A stretch of 49,668 bases of DNA from Candidatus Hydrogenedentota bacterium (GCA_016215105.1 JACRLJ010000066.1:62317-111984), one strand, 5' to 3'. Counted from the stretch's first letter, positions 34,370 to 42,680 are shown. Translations and numbers: made by a program. Notes: generated from the letters alone by a model not told the origin.

Positions 34370-35110
34370 TCAGAGCCGAATGGGCGGGAAATGAATACTC
34401 GGATGATGCAACACGCCGTTGATCACAAACGCAATGACAGCGATAAACGGTAACGCGATAACAAACGCAAACGGCGCCGCAATGACGTAGTGCCACCACC
34501 GGACCGGCCGCGCGCCCCGGTCTTGCGGGACACAATACGCCGGCAGATACATCATGAGACCGTAGATGAACATCCATTGATAGAACTGAACGAGCACGCC
34601 CGGATTCCCCGCGAACAGCGCCTCTGAAACCGTTCCCATGACGCCGAACAGCACGAAGATGGAGAACGGCGAGAAATTGTAGCGCCCAAGCAGCACGGCA
34701 AAACCGAAAAACATCGGAACGAACACGACGACACTGTGGAGCGTCACCACATCAACGTAGTTCGCCGACGCGGTGATATACGCCTCACCCACTCGTACGC
34801 CGAACACCGGCGCCATGTTCGTCATACAAACCGCGATCGCCTCCTCGGCAAGAGCAAGCAGAGTCGCAAAGACGACGAACTTCGTTCTCCAGCCCCCAGG
34901 AAGTCCCAGCACGAATACGCGTACGCGTTCCCGGAAACGGTACATCAAGAACCCGCCCACGAACACCCACCAAAAGATAAGCCCGCCCGCCATGCCAAAG
35001 ATCGCGCGCGCCGCCGGCTTACCGATGTTCGCAAAGAAAAGCGCCGCCGTCATGACCACAAGCACGACCGCGACAACACCAACAAACCACTTCTTCAATC
35101 TCGACACCAT
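34370..35110 (-). CDS. Uncharacterised multi-pass membrane protein
   Basis: 246 residues. ATG 35110 is chosen because the upstream in-frame extension lies in a dispersed repeat. Seven hydrophobic segments are visible, including KKWFVGVVAVVLVVMTAALF near the start and FAFVIALPFIAVIAFVI near the end. Conserved-looking polar residues lie within the membrane (LALAEEAIAVCMTN, LHSVVVFVPMFFGF, GTVSEALFAG); the EE and H resemble intramembrane protease motifs, but I cannot place the family. TACAAT ends seven bases before the ATG, so the transcript may be leaderless. A truncated, diverged copy lies at 36152–36280. The gene converges on the glycosidase at 34285. Confidence 0.65.
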   Translation of the reverse strand: MVSRLKKWFVGVVAVVLVVMTAALFFANIGKPAARAIFGMAGGLIFWWVFVGGFLMYRFRERVRVFVLGLPGGWRTKFVVFATLLALAEEAIAVCMTNMAPVFGVRVGEAYITASANYVDVVTLHSVVVFVPMFFGFAVLLGRYNFSPFSIFVLFGVMGTVSEALFAGNPGVLVQFYQWMFIYGLMMYLPAYCVPQDRGARPVRWWHYVIAAPFAFVIALPFIAVIAFVINGVLHHPSIHFPPIRL

Positions 35111-35150
35111 CGGCCAAATTGTAGCACGCCCCCTCGAAGTTGCCGCGGAG

Positions 35151-35249
35151 TTCAAGCGAAAACCGGGGACTGACTCGCTTTTCGGCACTTTGATAAGCGT
35201 GTCTGTCCCTGCTTTTCGCGGCAATCGCGTCCAAGCACAACACTCCGTC
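35151..35249 (+). repeat. Dispersed repeat family R1, copy 3
   Basis: TTCAAGCGAAAACCGGGG, ACTGACTCGCTTTTCGGC, GCGTGTCTGTCCCTGC, TCGCGTCCAAGCACAACACT. The GGGACTGAC and GTCTGTCCC parts are near inverted copies of each other. It lies directly upstream of the membrane-protein gene. Confidence 0.7.
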
Positions 35250-35398
35250 CAAGTACGCCCGCGCTCGACGAACGCGGGCTGTCGGAGCGCTACGAATGCC
35301 GCTTACAACGAGTGCCTCGCCTGGCGGCGAACCGCATCGAGTGATGTCACCGAATCGTGCGGCGTGTGAAGTATCACGTCAAGCCATGCATCGGCCGG

Positions 35399-35581
35399 CT
35401 ATTTGCCTGTGGTACCCACCGTTTTGGGCGCTCGCCGGACAAGCTTGGCCCCGTGCCTGCCTTGGGTCTCCATGATCCGATCGCCCAATCGCTTCAGATC
35501 GTTTCCTGCCTCCCGGAAGAGGTCGCCACGCCATTGGCGCACTTCCTCTACCACGGGGTCAGTCCAGGATTTGGTCTTCAT
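35399..35581 (-). CDS. Small partner (antitoxin-like) of the PIN-domain toxin
   Basis: 60 residues from ATG 35581, overlapping the end of the PIN gene by 23 bases. The sequence opens [20 protein letters not shown] and is helical and charged, ending [11 protein letters not shown]. Small proteins with a 'DPVVEEVR' start are regularly encoded directly downstream of this kind of PIN protein in planctomycetes and cyanobacteria. The toxin-first order differs from vapBC. Its antitoxin role is inferred from pairing. Confidence 0.62.
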   Translation of the reverse strand: MKTKSWTDPVVEEVRQWRGDLFREAGNDLKRLGDRIMETQGRHGAKLVRRAPKTVGTTGK

Positions 35582-36056
35582 AGAACAATTCCTCCGGTGT
35601 ACAGATGGTCGGCGTAGGCAGGCCGCAGGCGCCGTTGATGTCAGGTAGGCTGCGCTTGACGGAACCACGAGCAATGTGTCGGCAATTCCACGTCACCAGG
35701 TAATCCATCCCATTAAGCGCGGCCACTGCCAAGTGGATGGCGTCGGGGGCAGCAATTTCTGGCAACAGCATCTTCTCAACATATACGGCTGCAAGCTCAA
35801 GAGTCTCTGGAGTTACCTCCAAGACGGGAAAAGGCGCTATGAGCGCCAGGCGCGCCGCAGCGGCTTCCGGGTCTCCCCGCCCGGCTTCGTCGTGGACAAA
35901 GCTGGAAACGAACGCTTCGTACGCCGGCAAGTGCAACCGCCACCACTCACGGGTAATATGCTGATGTCCCAACAGTACGACGTCGGTTGAGTCCCGTGCA
36001 ATTAGGTAACTTGGAACCGTCGTTTCGATGTAAAGAGTGGGCTTCTCGGCAGCCAC
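35559..36056 (-). CDS. PIN-domain protein (VapC-like toxin)
   Basis: 165 residues. The PIN fold starts with [15 protein letters not shown] (first acidic residue Glu in place of the usual Asp). [14 protein letters not shown]-like [13 protein letters not shown] and the C-terminal acidic site [22 protein letters not shown] are clear. PIN proteins are Mg-dependent ribonucleases and the toxin of vapBC-type modules. The small downstream partner overlaps it, forming a two-gene unit in an accessory region rich in repeats. Confidence 0.82.
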   Translation of the reverse strand: MAAEKPTLYIETTVPSYLIARDSTDVVLLGHQHITREWWRLHLPAYEAFVSSFVHDEAGRGDPEAAAARLALIAPFPVLEVTPETLELAAVYVEKMLLPEIAAPDAIHLAVAALNGMDYLVTWNCRHIARGSVKRSLPDINGACGLPTPTICTPEELFYEDQILD

Positions 36057-36151
36057 TTCCAGCCTCCCGGCAGACTCCGAAATCCACGGAGCCAGGATTC
36101 CGAATGCTCGTGGCGGTCACTACTGTTTCCGCCAATACAATCATACCATTT

Positions 36152-36280
36152 CCCACCCGCCATGCCGAAAATCGCGCGCGCAGGTGGCTTATCAATGTTC
36201 GCGAAGAAAAGCATCGCCGTCATGACCGCAAGCACGACCGCGACAACACCAACAAACCACTTCTTCAACCTCGACACCAT
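36152..36280 (-). pseudogene. Truncated duplicate of the membrane-protein gene
   Basis: 43 codons matching residues 1–43 of the 34370–35110 protein (MVSRLKKWFVGVVAVVLAVM … ARAIFGMAGG) with a few substitutions. After GMAGG the match ends abruptly. The similarity continues upstream through the repeat to about 36436, so about 270 bp (34984–35249) were duplicated. Confidence 0.75.
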
Positions 36281-36319
36281 CGGCCAAATTGTAGCACGCC
36301 CCTCAAGGCGGCTGCGGGG

Positions 36320-36436
36320 TTCAAGCGAAAACCGGGGACTGACTCGTTTTTCGGCACTTTGAAAAGCGTGTCTGTCCCTGCTTTTCGCGCCATTCGCGTC
36401 CAAAACACAAGACTCCGTCAGCATGACTCGCTACAC
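36320..36436 (+). repeat. Dispersed repeat family R1, copy 4
   Basis: Nearly identical to 35151–35249 and duplicated with the gene fragment. It extends to GCATGACTCGCTACAC, which the 24022–24036 copy also carries. Confidence 0.7.
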
Positions 36437-36475
36437 AAGCGGCTGCGCCGAAGGCGCCCCCTTCTTCTGCGCAAA

Positions 36476-36519
36476 GCCCCTATAGTAGACGCGCCGTCTC
36501 GCCGCGTCAGCCGGAGCGT
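36476..36519 (+). repeat. Dispersed GACGCG palindrome, copy 3
   Basis: TATAGTAGACGCGCCGTC then TCGCCGCGTCAGCCGGAGCG, the same as 4911–4950 in inverted orientation. Confidence 0.6.
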
Positions 36520-36640
36520 CGGGAACCCAGTCCGCAACGACGGCCGGGCTCGGTGGATTTCGCTACCCCATTGGCTGCGCCGAAGGCGTTTCCTCTTCTG
36601 CACGAAGCCCGCCGTCACCAGGCTCACTGTCCCGATTCTC

Positions 36641-36676
36641 CGCGCGGCCATGGCGTCCCGCGCGTTGAGTTCCACA
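36641..36676 (+). repeat. Short dispersed repeat shared with 42798–42833
   Basis: CGCGCGGCC, TGGCGTCC, GCGCGTTGAGTTCCACA; 33 of about 36 bases recur at 42798–42833. Confidence 0.55.
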
Positions 36677-37200
36677 TAATGCCTCTATATGTATAGGTCA
36701 TCTGTTTCGGCTATTGGGCCAGGCGGACGGGTTCAGGGGTACCGCCAGAGCTGCAAAACGAGGGGGAATCTATTGACTTGCCTTCACAGGGTTTGCCGAC
36801 TGGGTGTCGGGTCTGGCTTTCATGGCGACGGGGACAACGGGGTGCTGTTTCGCTAAACGAGGGTGATTTGCGTGACTATATGGACAGTTTTAGCATTTAT
36901 GGACGTTCTTTGACGGTTCTTGGACTAGGGGTCGGCATACACTCGCTGCAAAACGAGGGTAATTCACTTTGCTAATTGGTATTATCAGAAGTAAATATAT
37001 TTTATATATGTATCGTGTTTTCATCACTACAGTGTCGTTTCGCCGCAACGGCAGGGCTGTTGCTTCGGGACTGATCTTTCTTATCGGAACATCGATCATG
37101 GTGTTCTACCCGACACTGGGACGGGGACGGAACCGCGACTTACGCGTCATCCCCTCTTATATATGGAGGAGCGTTTCGGGTGAGTCGGCTGCAGATTTCG

Positions 37201-37281
37201 GCACGAGCAGGCCAACTAATACGGCGTAGCGCGAGCACTAATTTCGGTTGTGCGCGAGCGGGCAATACGGGGAGCGCAAGC
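37201..37281 (+). repeat. Four iteron-like GCGCGAGC words
   Basis: GCACGAGC (37201), GCGCGAGC (37229, 37252) and GCGCAAGC (37274), spaced 28, 23 and 22 bases. Three of the four are followed after a few bases by an AATnCG-like word. Confidence 0.45.
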
Positions 37282-37327
37282 GTTTAATCCGCAGGAAGGC
37301 TTCGGGGCGCTCTTGGGGGAAGTGAAT

Positions 37328-37419
37328 GAGGGAAACCGTATGATTCCCGGTTTCCCTCGGAGCGGAGCGACGAAGCGGAAATAGTCGCGTAGACGGGAGG
37401 GCGAATGTCCTCATTCGCC
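37328..37419 (+). other. Two strong hairpins in the gene-free segment
   Basis: GAGGGAAACCG (37328–37338) pairs perfectly with CGGTTTCCCTC (37348–37358) across nine bases. GGCGAATG (37400–37407) pairs with CATTCGCC (37412–37419) across four bases. Neither is followed by a T-tract. A structured RNA is possible. Confidence 0.45.
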
Positions 37420-37781
37420 GGAAGGACCACGCAAATATCCCTAGAGCGGTGAACGCTTTCTCAACCTCCTAGAACATCTCCCGGGCCGCACGCGTCGCCC
37501 CGCAAGGCTGCGCGTCCCTCCAGGCATAAGCCAAGGGAAGAAACGTGGGTAGCGCTTCCTATTTTGAGCTGCCGAACCTAGACCGTTCCGTTTCAGCGGA
37601 TAGGCGTTCTAGCAGCGGGAAAAAAGACGAGGCACACTGGTACTGCCGAGTAATCGCGTAAGAGATCTCCCGTTTTGGGCGACTCCAGCACAGAACTTGC
37701 CCAGCGGAATCGCAGCATCAGGTCATATTGTGGAAGCGTCGCCCCAGGATCATCTGCGGCGTGTCTCAAACTCATCGACTG

Positions 37782-37790
37782 TGATAGAAT
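37782..37790 (+). promoter_or_regulatory. Extended -10 element ahead of the HNH gene
   Basis: TGATAGAAT, 36 bases before the GTG at 37827; the -35 region is weak. It could drive the HNH–helicase pair. Confidence 0.42.
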
Positions 37791-37826
37791 TGCCCCCTGT
37801 CTACACGTATCAGGGGTCGTGCGACT

Positions 37827-38531
37827 GTGAAACGTCGAATCTGCTATCTTTGCGGTCTACCCATCCGGAACGGAAAAAGCCGCGATCACGTACCTCCAAG
37901 GCAGTTTTTCGGCACGGGATTCACGAGATCCAGGAATCCTATGCTGTTGACGCTACCCACTCATTCCGAATGCAACCGCTCTTACGAACAAGATGAAGAG
38001 TATTTCGTTGCAGCGCTTACGCCATCCATTATGGACTCGCCAACGGCATTTGCACGCGTGAACGAAATAATGGGTGCGTATCGTGAACGGAAGAACGAAG
38101 GCCTAGTCAGAAAAGTTCTAACCGAGTGGGATTGGAACCCACCCGAGATTCAGCTCAAACCTGGACAAGTGGCAAAACGTTTTGATGGAGAACGCGTCAG
38201 AAGAATCGTGTGGAAGATCGTCCGTGGATTGCATTTCCACCATTCCTACCGGGTACTACCTGAAGAAACGCCCCACGTCATCGACCATCGGTGGCCCGAA
38301 GCAGAACTCCCCGAACAGTACAGCTACATTCAATCTCAAGAACTCATGGGGCGGTACAAAGAAGTTCTAGCTTATCAGTGCGGTATATTTCCGGAACTAG
38401 GTGGCATGCAATACTGGGCGCTGTGTTTCTGGAGTCGATTGAGTTTTTTCGTTGCATTTCACGGAATTGATTGCACCTGCCATGTGTGTGTGGCTTCCCG
38501 AATTAGCGCGGAGAATAGCCAAAATGGCTAG
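37827..38531 (+). CDS. HNH-type endonuclease (zinc-bearing)
   Basis: 234 residues from GTG 37827 with AGGGG upstream. The N-terminal HNH/treble-clef site is clear: CYLC (6–9), RDHVPPRQFF (19–28, DH at 20–21) and PTHSECNRSYEQDEEYF (44–60, with H46, C49, N50). The C-terminal ~130 residues are of unknown fold and end with a Cys/His cluster (HGIDCTCHVC). HNH domains of this 'DHVPP' kind cut or nick nucleic acid with a metal. The stop overlaps the helicase start by eight bases, so the two are translated together. Base composition is visibly lower in GC than the surrounding genes, which suggests transfer. Confidence 0.8.
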   Translation: MKRRICYLCGLPIRNGKSRDHVPPRQFFGTGFTRSRNPMLLTLPTHSECNRSYEQDEEYFVAALTPSIMDSPTAFARVNEIMGAYRERKNEGLVRKVLTEWDWNPPEIQLKPGQVAKRFDGERVRRIVWKIVRGLHFHHSYRVLPEETPHVIDHRWPEAELPEQYSYIQSQELMGRYKEVLAYQCGIFPELGGMQYWALCFWSRLSFFVAFHGIDCTCHVCVASRISAENSQNG

Positions 38532-41500
38532 TAGACCCTACTTCACGCTAACCGGAGACCAACTTCGCAATATCTATGTTGAGAATACGAAGGACGCAAC
38601 CGTACTTGCATCACTCTTGGCTGAATTGAGCTATCGCACCACGCCGAAGATGCGAGCACTTAATGATGAGGTCAAGAAGGCCGTCGAGAGGCTTGGCAGC
38701 CGCGAGTCGGGGATTCCGAATGGCGCGCCTGAATCTTCCTCGGAGCGAATGCCCACATCAGTAACGCCCTCGTCGCTGCCGACTACCGATCACCGTCGGC
38801 ACAGAGCAGTCCAGAGGTCGATTCCTTCTACTACGCCAGAATACGAACCCGATCAAGACGCAACCGAACATAGGTTTACCCAACTCCATACGGCTACCAT
38901 TCGAAAACGTGGCCCGCTAACCGATGTGCCACAGAAACGTGTTTTCCCAAAGAAGGACGACATCCGTCTGGACCTCAAGGAGGATGCCTCTCGGATCACA
39001 CGTTATGGAGCGGCATTGAAGGCCCTCATAACGGAAATGAAAAAGAAGGGGACAGCGTCAAAGCAAGTGCTTCTCGAAAATGGCAGGCGCATTCAACTAG
39101 ATGGAAGCGAAAGTGGCTACCAATTCCCGTACGATGGTGACAGTGAGCTGTTCGAGGGCGCGGCGGTAACGGCCACCATAGGAAGTACGCAATCCGAAGG
39201 GAAGATTATCGCTATTCTGGGAAACAGCATTCTCGTTTCACTGAACGATGATTTTGGCCCAGGGATCGCCGTCTGTCTATTGCGGGTCGATAACACCGCT
39301 ATGCTTGAAGCGCTCCGAGTACGTTTGGAGAAGATCGAGAACGGCGAAGTCACAAACTTCAACACCAATCTCGCTGAATCCGTTGTCCTCAATGTTGGGG
39401 ACGCCGATACTCCGGCCTATGTCGCGCAGAGTACGCTTGGGCGTCTGGATCCATCACAACGGGACGCTGTTCGATTCATGCTCGGTAATTCCGTGTCTTA
39501 CCTGTGGGGACCGCCCGGAACAGGCAAAACGGAGACCCTGAGTGTACTTTGTTTAGCGCTCGTCGAGGAGAAGCAAAGAATCCTTCTCTGTTCCAATACG
39601 AATCAGGCCGTAGACCAGGTCCTGTTGAAACTATGCGAGAAATTCGGAAAAGAACACCCAGCTATTGCCGATGGCAGGGTAATTCGGATTGGCGCAATCG
39701 CACACGATGCACTCAAGAAGAATTGGTCTGAATACGTGACGTTGGACGGAGTGGCAGAGAGAAAGTCAGCGTCCCTTGTCACACGTAAGATCGAGCTTGA
39801 AGTCGAGTTGAAAAGATTGAACGCCGATTTCGCACGTGCCGCGGAGCTTATGAGGGCCTTCGTCGCACTGGACGGGCTTCTGGCGGACAGCGAAAGGATC
39901 GGAACGTATCTCCGCGAACTTGAAGCAACTCTCAAGAAACTCGTTGACGAAAAGCAGACCCTTGAGTCCAGGCGACGGGATTTGATTGCTGAGAAAGCGC
40001 GCGTCGAGTCCTCTGGTGTTATCGCCGGACTATTCATGCGTTCACCGGCACTAGTCGAGAAGGACATATCCCATACGAACGAGTCGCTCGCGAAGCTGAC
40101 GCCGAGGATGTCCGCCACGGAGAATGATCTACGCAAGCAGCATCAGGGTGTCGCGGAAGTCAACAATGCCCTTCAAATGGCGCGGCAATCTCTGGCGAGA
40201 TTTGATCGCAAAGCAATTCAGAATCAATTGGACGATGTTGACCGGCGCAGAAAGCCACTCCTCGAAGAAATCAGCGCAATAAACAAACAACTCGACGACA
40301 TCCGAAAAGCGATAGTGGATCAAGCACAGATAGTCGGCGCCACAGTTACAAAGGGATACTTAAGCCCGCAGATGTTTTCAGGTTTTGATGTCGTCATCGT
40401 TGATGAAGCATCCATGGTACTTCTCCCTGCCGTTTTCCATGCGGCGGGGCTGGCGCGAAGTAAGGTCGTCATTTCCGGTGATTTTCGGCAGCTCGCCCCT
40501 ATCGTCCAGACCGATCAATACGCGATCCTTGAGCTGATCGGTAATAGCGTATTCCGTGCGACGGAGATACATACGCAGAAGCCGGAATACTGTACGCGTG
40601 TTTCGATGCTCAATCTGCAATATCGGATGACCGAAGAAATCTGCGCCCTGATTAATGATTCCATGTATGATGGACGGCTCAAGACTGCTGACGCGCCCCG
40701 GATTCAGCATGCGCCATTCCCCCAGCCGTTTGACCAGAAGCTTCTCATTATCGATACATCAACTATCTGGCCGTTTGTCAACCGGGATCTATTCGGTTCC
40801 CGGTATAACCTCATGCACGGCCTGGCGATTCGTAACATCTGTCGACATCTCGATGCGAAGGGGTTATTGCCGGAAATCGCTCGCCTTGGCGTTTGTACAC
40901 CCTATGCGGCACAAGCCAAATTAGTCAAGAAGATATTGGCTGCTGAGGGTTTGTCCGCTAAAGTCGGGTCGGGAACGGTTCATCGCATTCAGGGCGACGA
41001 GAAGACGCCGATGATCCTTGATATCCCGGACAGCTATGGCGAACCCACCGTTGGTGTTTTCTTGGAAGCAGAACAGAACGACGAAGACGGAAGCCTATTG
41101 TTTAATGTTGCCATTAGCAGGGCCAGGGAACAGCTTATCGTTTTGGCGAATCTCGCATACCTGGACAAGAAGCTTCCTCGCTACGCATTCCTGAGAGAGA
41201 TCCTCTCAAGTATTCAGGAACGAGGCGCTGTGATCGACGTGCGCGACGTTTTGGCGCTGTATCCGATTTTCGACGACCTGCGAACGTATGGCAAGACATT
41301 TGATCTTTCTGTCGATGCGGCACACTCCGGGCTTTTCAATCAACATGATTTTGAGAAAGTGTTTGAGGCAGACCTTGAGCGCGCAAAGAGGGGAATTGCT
41401 ATACTTTCCGGTTTCGTCACGCCACAACGCGTGGCAACGTATGAAGCGATATTTCGCCGCAAGCTGGCGCAAGGCGTTAGAGTGCGTTGCGTTACGCGTC

Positions 41501-42108
41501 CGCCTGCGAAGAATGGCAGCATCCCTATTGAACAGGGCAAGGAGGCGCTTGATGGTCTTGAACGGATGGGATGCGTAGTCGACACTCGGGGAGAAATACA
41601 CCAGAAACTCGCAATTATTGATGATGAGATTGTGTGGTTCGGGTCACTCAATCCGCTCTCCTACACTACTAACACCGATGAAACTATGGCTCGAATGTCC
41701 AACAAAGAGGTCTGCCTTCAAATCTCGGCCTTCTTGGCAATGGACAAGGGGATACGTCCTGATGCCGTGGACGGCTCGGTCTTTCAGGCTGAAAATCCCC
41801 GGTGTCCAAACTGTGATTCCCGGGTGTCATTTAACAAGGGACGTTACGGAGCCTATTGGGCCTGTGAGGAATGTGATTGGCGAGAGAATCATGACAAGGC
41901 GAAACGGCGAGCAAGAACCCCTGAGCTTCCCCCGGAGAATGCGCCGCTCTGCGACAAATGTGGAGCGCAGATGGTCCCTCGGGTGGGAAGATTCGGGTCG
42001 TTCTACGGATGTTCAGAGTATCCAAAGTGCAAGAACATCGTAAACGTGAAAGGATCGCCGAAGCGCCGAAACAACCCTCCAACGAAGACGGACAGAAAAG
42101 AGACTTGA
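38524..42108 (+). CDS. SF1 helicase – PLD nuclease – zinc-ribbon fusion (candidate anti-phage effector)
   Basis: 1194 residues from ATG 38524, with GGAG ten bases upstream; an earlier in-frame start at 38452 lies inside the HNH gene. After a charged N-terminal region comes an SF1 helicase of Dna2/NAM7 (COG1112) type: Walker A GPPGTGKT (329–336), a long coiled-coil insertion (about 415–600), Walker B DEAS (627–630), QYRM (699–702) and motif VI NVAISRARE (861–869). A phospholipase D-like domain follows with one exact HxKx4Dx6GSxN motif (H1026, K1028, D1033, G1040, S1041, N1043); a single HKD implies dimerisation. Two topoisomerase-type zinc ribbons close it (CPNC…CEEC; CDKC…C…C). Helicase–PLD fusion is the make-up of Mokosh type II anti-phage proteins. 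The HNH partner and zinc ribbons are additions. Defence is inference. Confidence 0.88.
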   Translation: MASRPYFTLTGDQLRNIYVENTKDATVLASLLAELSYRTTPKMRALNDEVKKAVERLGSRESGIPNGAPESSSERMPTSVTPSSLPTTDHRRHRAVQRSIPSTTPEYEPDQDATEHRFTQLHTATIRKRGPLTDVPQKRVFPKKDDIRLDLKEDASRITRYGAALKALITEMKKKGTASKQVLLENGRRIQLDGSESGYQFPYDGDSELFEGAAVTATIGSTQSEGKIIAILGNSILVSLNDDFGPGIAVCLLRVDNTAMLEALRVRLEKIENGEVTNFNTNLAESVVLNVGDADTPAYVAQSTLGRLDPSQRDAVRFMLGNSVSYLWGPPGTGKTETLSVLCLALVEEKQRILLCSNTNQAVDQVLLKLCEKFGKEHPAIADGRVIRIGAIAHDALKKNWSEYVTLDGVAERKSASLVTRKIELEVELKRLNADFARAAELMRAFVALDGLLADSERIGTYLRELEATLKKLVDEKQTLESRRRDLIAEKARVESSGVIAGLFMRSPALVEKDISHTNESLAKLTPRMSATENDLRKQHQGVAEVNNALQMARQSLARFDRKAIQNQLDDVDRRRKPLLEEISAINKQLDDIRKAIVDQAQIVGATVTKGYLSPQMFSGFDVVIVDEASMVLLPAVFHAAGLARSKVVISGDFRQLAPIVQTDQYAILELIGNSVFRATEIHTQKPEYCTRVSMLNLQYRMTEEICALINDSMYDGRLKTADAPRIQHAPFPQPFDQKLLIIDTSTIWPFVNRDLFGSRYNLMHGLAIRNICRHLDAKGLLPEIARLGVCTPYAAQAKLVKKILAAEGLSAKVGSGTVHRIQGDEKTPMILDIPDSYGEPTVGVFLEAEQNDEDGSLLFNVAISRAREQLIVLANLAYLDKKLPRYAFLREILSSIQERGAVIDVRDVLALYPIFDDLRTYGKTFDLSVDAAHSGLFNQHDFEKVFEADLERAKRGIAILSGFVTPQRVATYEAIFRRKLAQGVRVRCVTRPPAKNGSIPIEQGKEALDGLERMGCVVDTRGEIHQKLAIIDDEIVWFGSLNPLSYTTNTDETMARMSNKEVCLQISAFLAMDKGIRPDAVDGSVFQAENPRCPNCDSRVSFNKGRYGAYWACEECDWRENHDKAKRRARTPELPPENAPLCDKCGAQMVPRVGRFGSFYGCSEYPKCKNIVNVKGSPKRRNNPPTKTDRKET

Positions 42109-42201
42109 CATGGAAGTTGGCTCGAATAGGGGCTAGAAGATTTCGCTTGCGACTTTCCCGCGTTCGCCATCCTATCCATCGCAGAAAATGTCTACCTGAC
42201 A

Positions 42202-42279
42202 CCGAAAATCGTGTTTCACTCAGTTCTTTCCCAGTTTTCCGGCCAAGAGCCGCCCCGAAAGCCGAAACAACTACCCATT
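42202..42279 (+). repeat. Direct repeat DR1, left copy
   Basis: CCGAAAATCGTGTTTC, GTTTTCCGGCCAA and AGCCGAAACAACT with intervening diverged bases; matches 43400–43479 in the same order and orientation. Confidence 0.6.
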
Positions 42280-42282
42280 CCT

Positions 42283-42311
42283 CTCGTTCCCAAGTTGTAC
42301 TTGGGAATGAG
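42283..42311 (+). repeat. Palindromic CTCGTTCC repeat, single copy
   Basis: CTCGTTCCCAAG TTGTA CTTGGGAATGAG: a hairpin with long arms, the same family as 29884–29912 and the tandem array. Confidence 0.65.
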
Positions 42312-42392
42312 CGTGTCTGAAAAGCTGGGCTTTGTATTGTTCAGCCCGTGGACCGAGACCCTGGCGTCCGAAGGAGGGCGAAACGGCTATGC

Positions 42393-42654
42393 GATAGCGG
42401 GAACGGGGGGAGGCGATGGTTGTACGGAGCTCAGCTCCTGGACATGTGCATTCCCAAGTACAACTTGGGAACGAGAGAATAAGTGATAGCGGGAACGGGG
42501 GGAGGCGATGGTTGTACGGAGCTCAGCTCCTGGACAGGGTGCATTCCCAAGTACAACTTGGGAACGAGAGAATAGCGGAAACGCGTGGAGGCGATGTTAG
42601 TACGGAGCTCAGCTCCTGGACATGTGCATTCCCAAGTACAACTTGGGAACGAGA
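42393..42654 (+). repeat. Three-unit tandem array carrying the palindrome
   Basis: Units start near 42394, 42486 and 42572 (periods 92 and 86). Each has ATAGCGGGAACG, GGAGGCGATG, a GGAGCTCAGCTCC palindrome and TTCCCAAGTACAACTTGGGA. The third unit is the most diverged (GGAAACGCGTGG). Confidence 0.75.
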
Positions 42655-42680
42655 CCACGTGTCAGACTCAGTTCGAAGAG

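Larger units (their letters stand above)
36437..37826. other. Gene-free AT-richer segment with short repeats and hairpins
   Basis: About 1.4 kb without a convincing gene. It holds the GACGCG palindrome (36476–36519), a paired word GGCTGCGCCGAAGGCG (36440 and 36572), three GCTGCAAAACGAGGG-like words about 100 bp apart (36750, 36850, 36946), four iteron-like octamers (37201–37281), two hairpins (37328–37419) and a promoter-like element (37782). It borders the HNH–helicase module. Confidence 0.5.

Noticed and set aside
36750-36965. Possible short CRISPR-like array
   Set aside because: Only three diverged words at about 100-bp spacing, with no uniform repeat or spacer length.
36969-37229. 86-codon open frame in the AT-richer segment
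   Set aside because: No ribosome binding site, odd composition and no recognisable pattern. It overlaps the iteron-like words.
37252-37296. Resemblance to the 530-loop of 16S rRNA (AATACGGGGAGCGCAAGCG)
   Set aside because: Only about 27 bases match and the flanks do not continue any 16S sequence. The stretch is explained by the iteron-like GCGCGAGC words.
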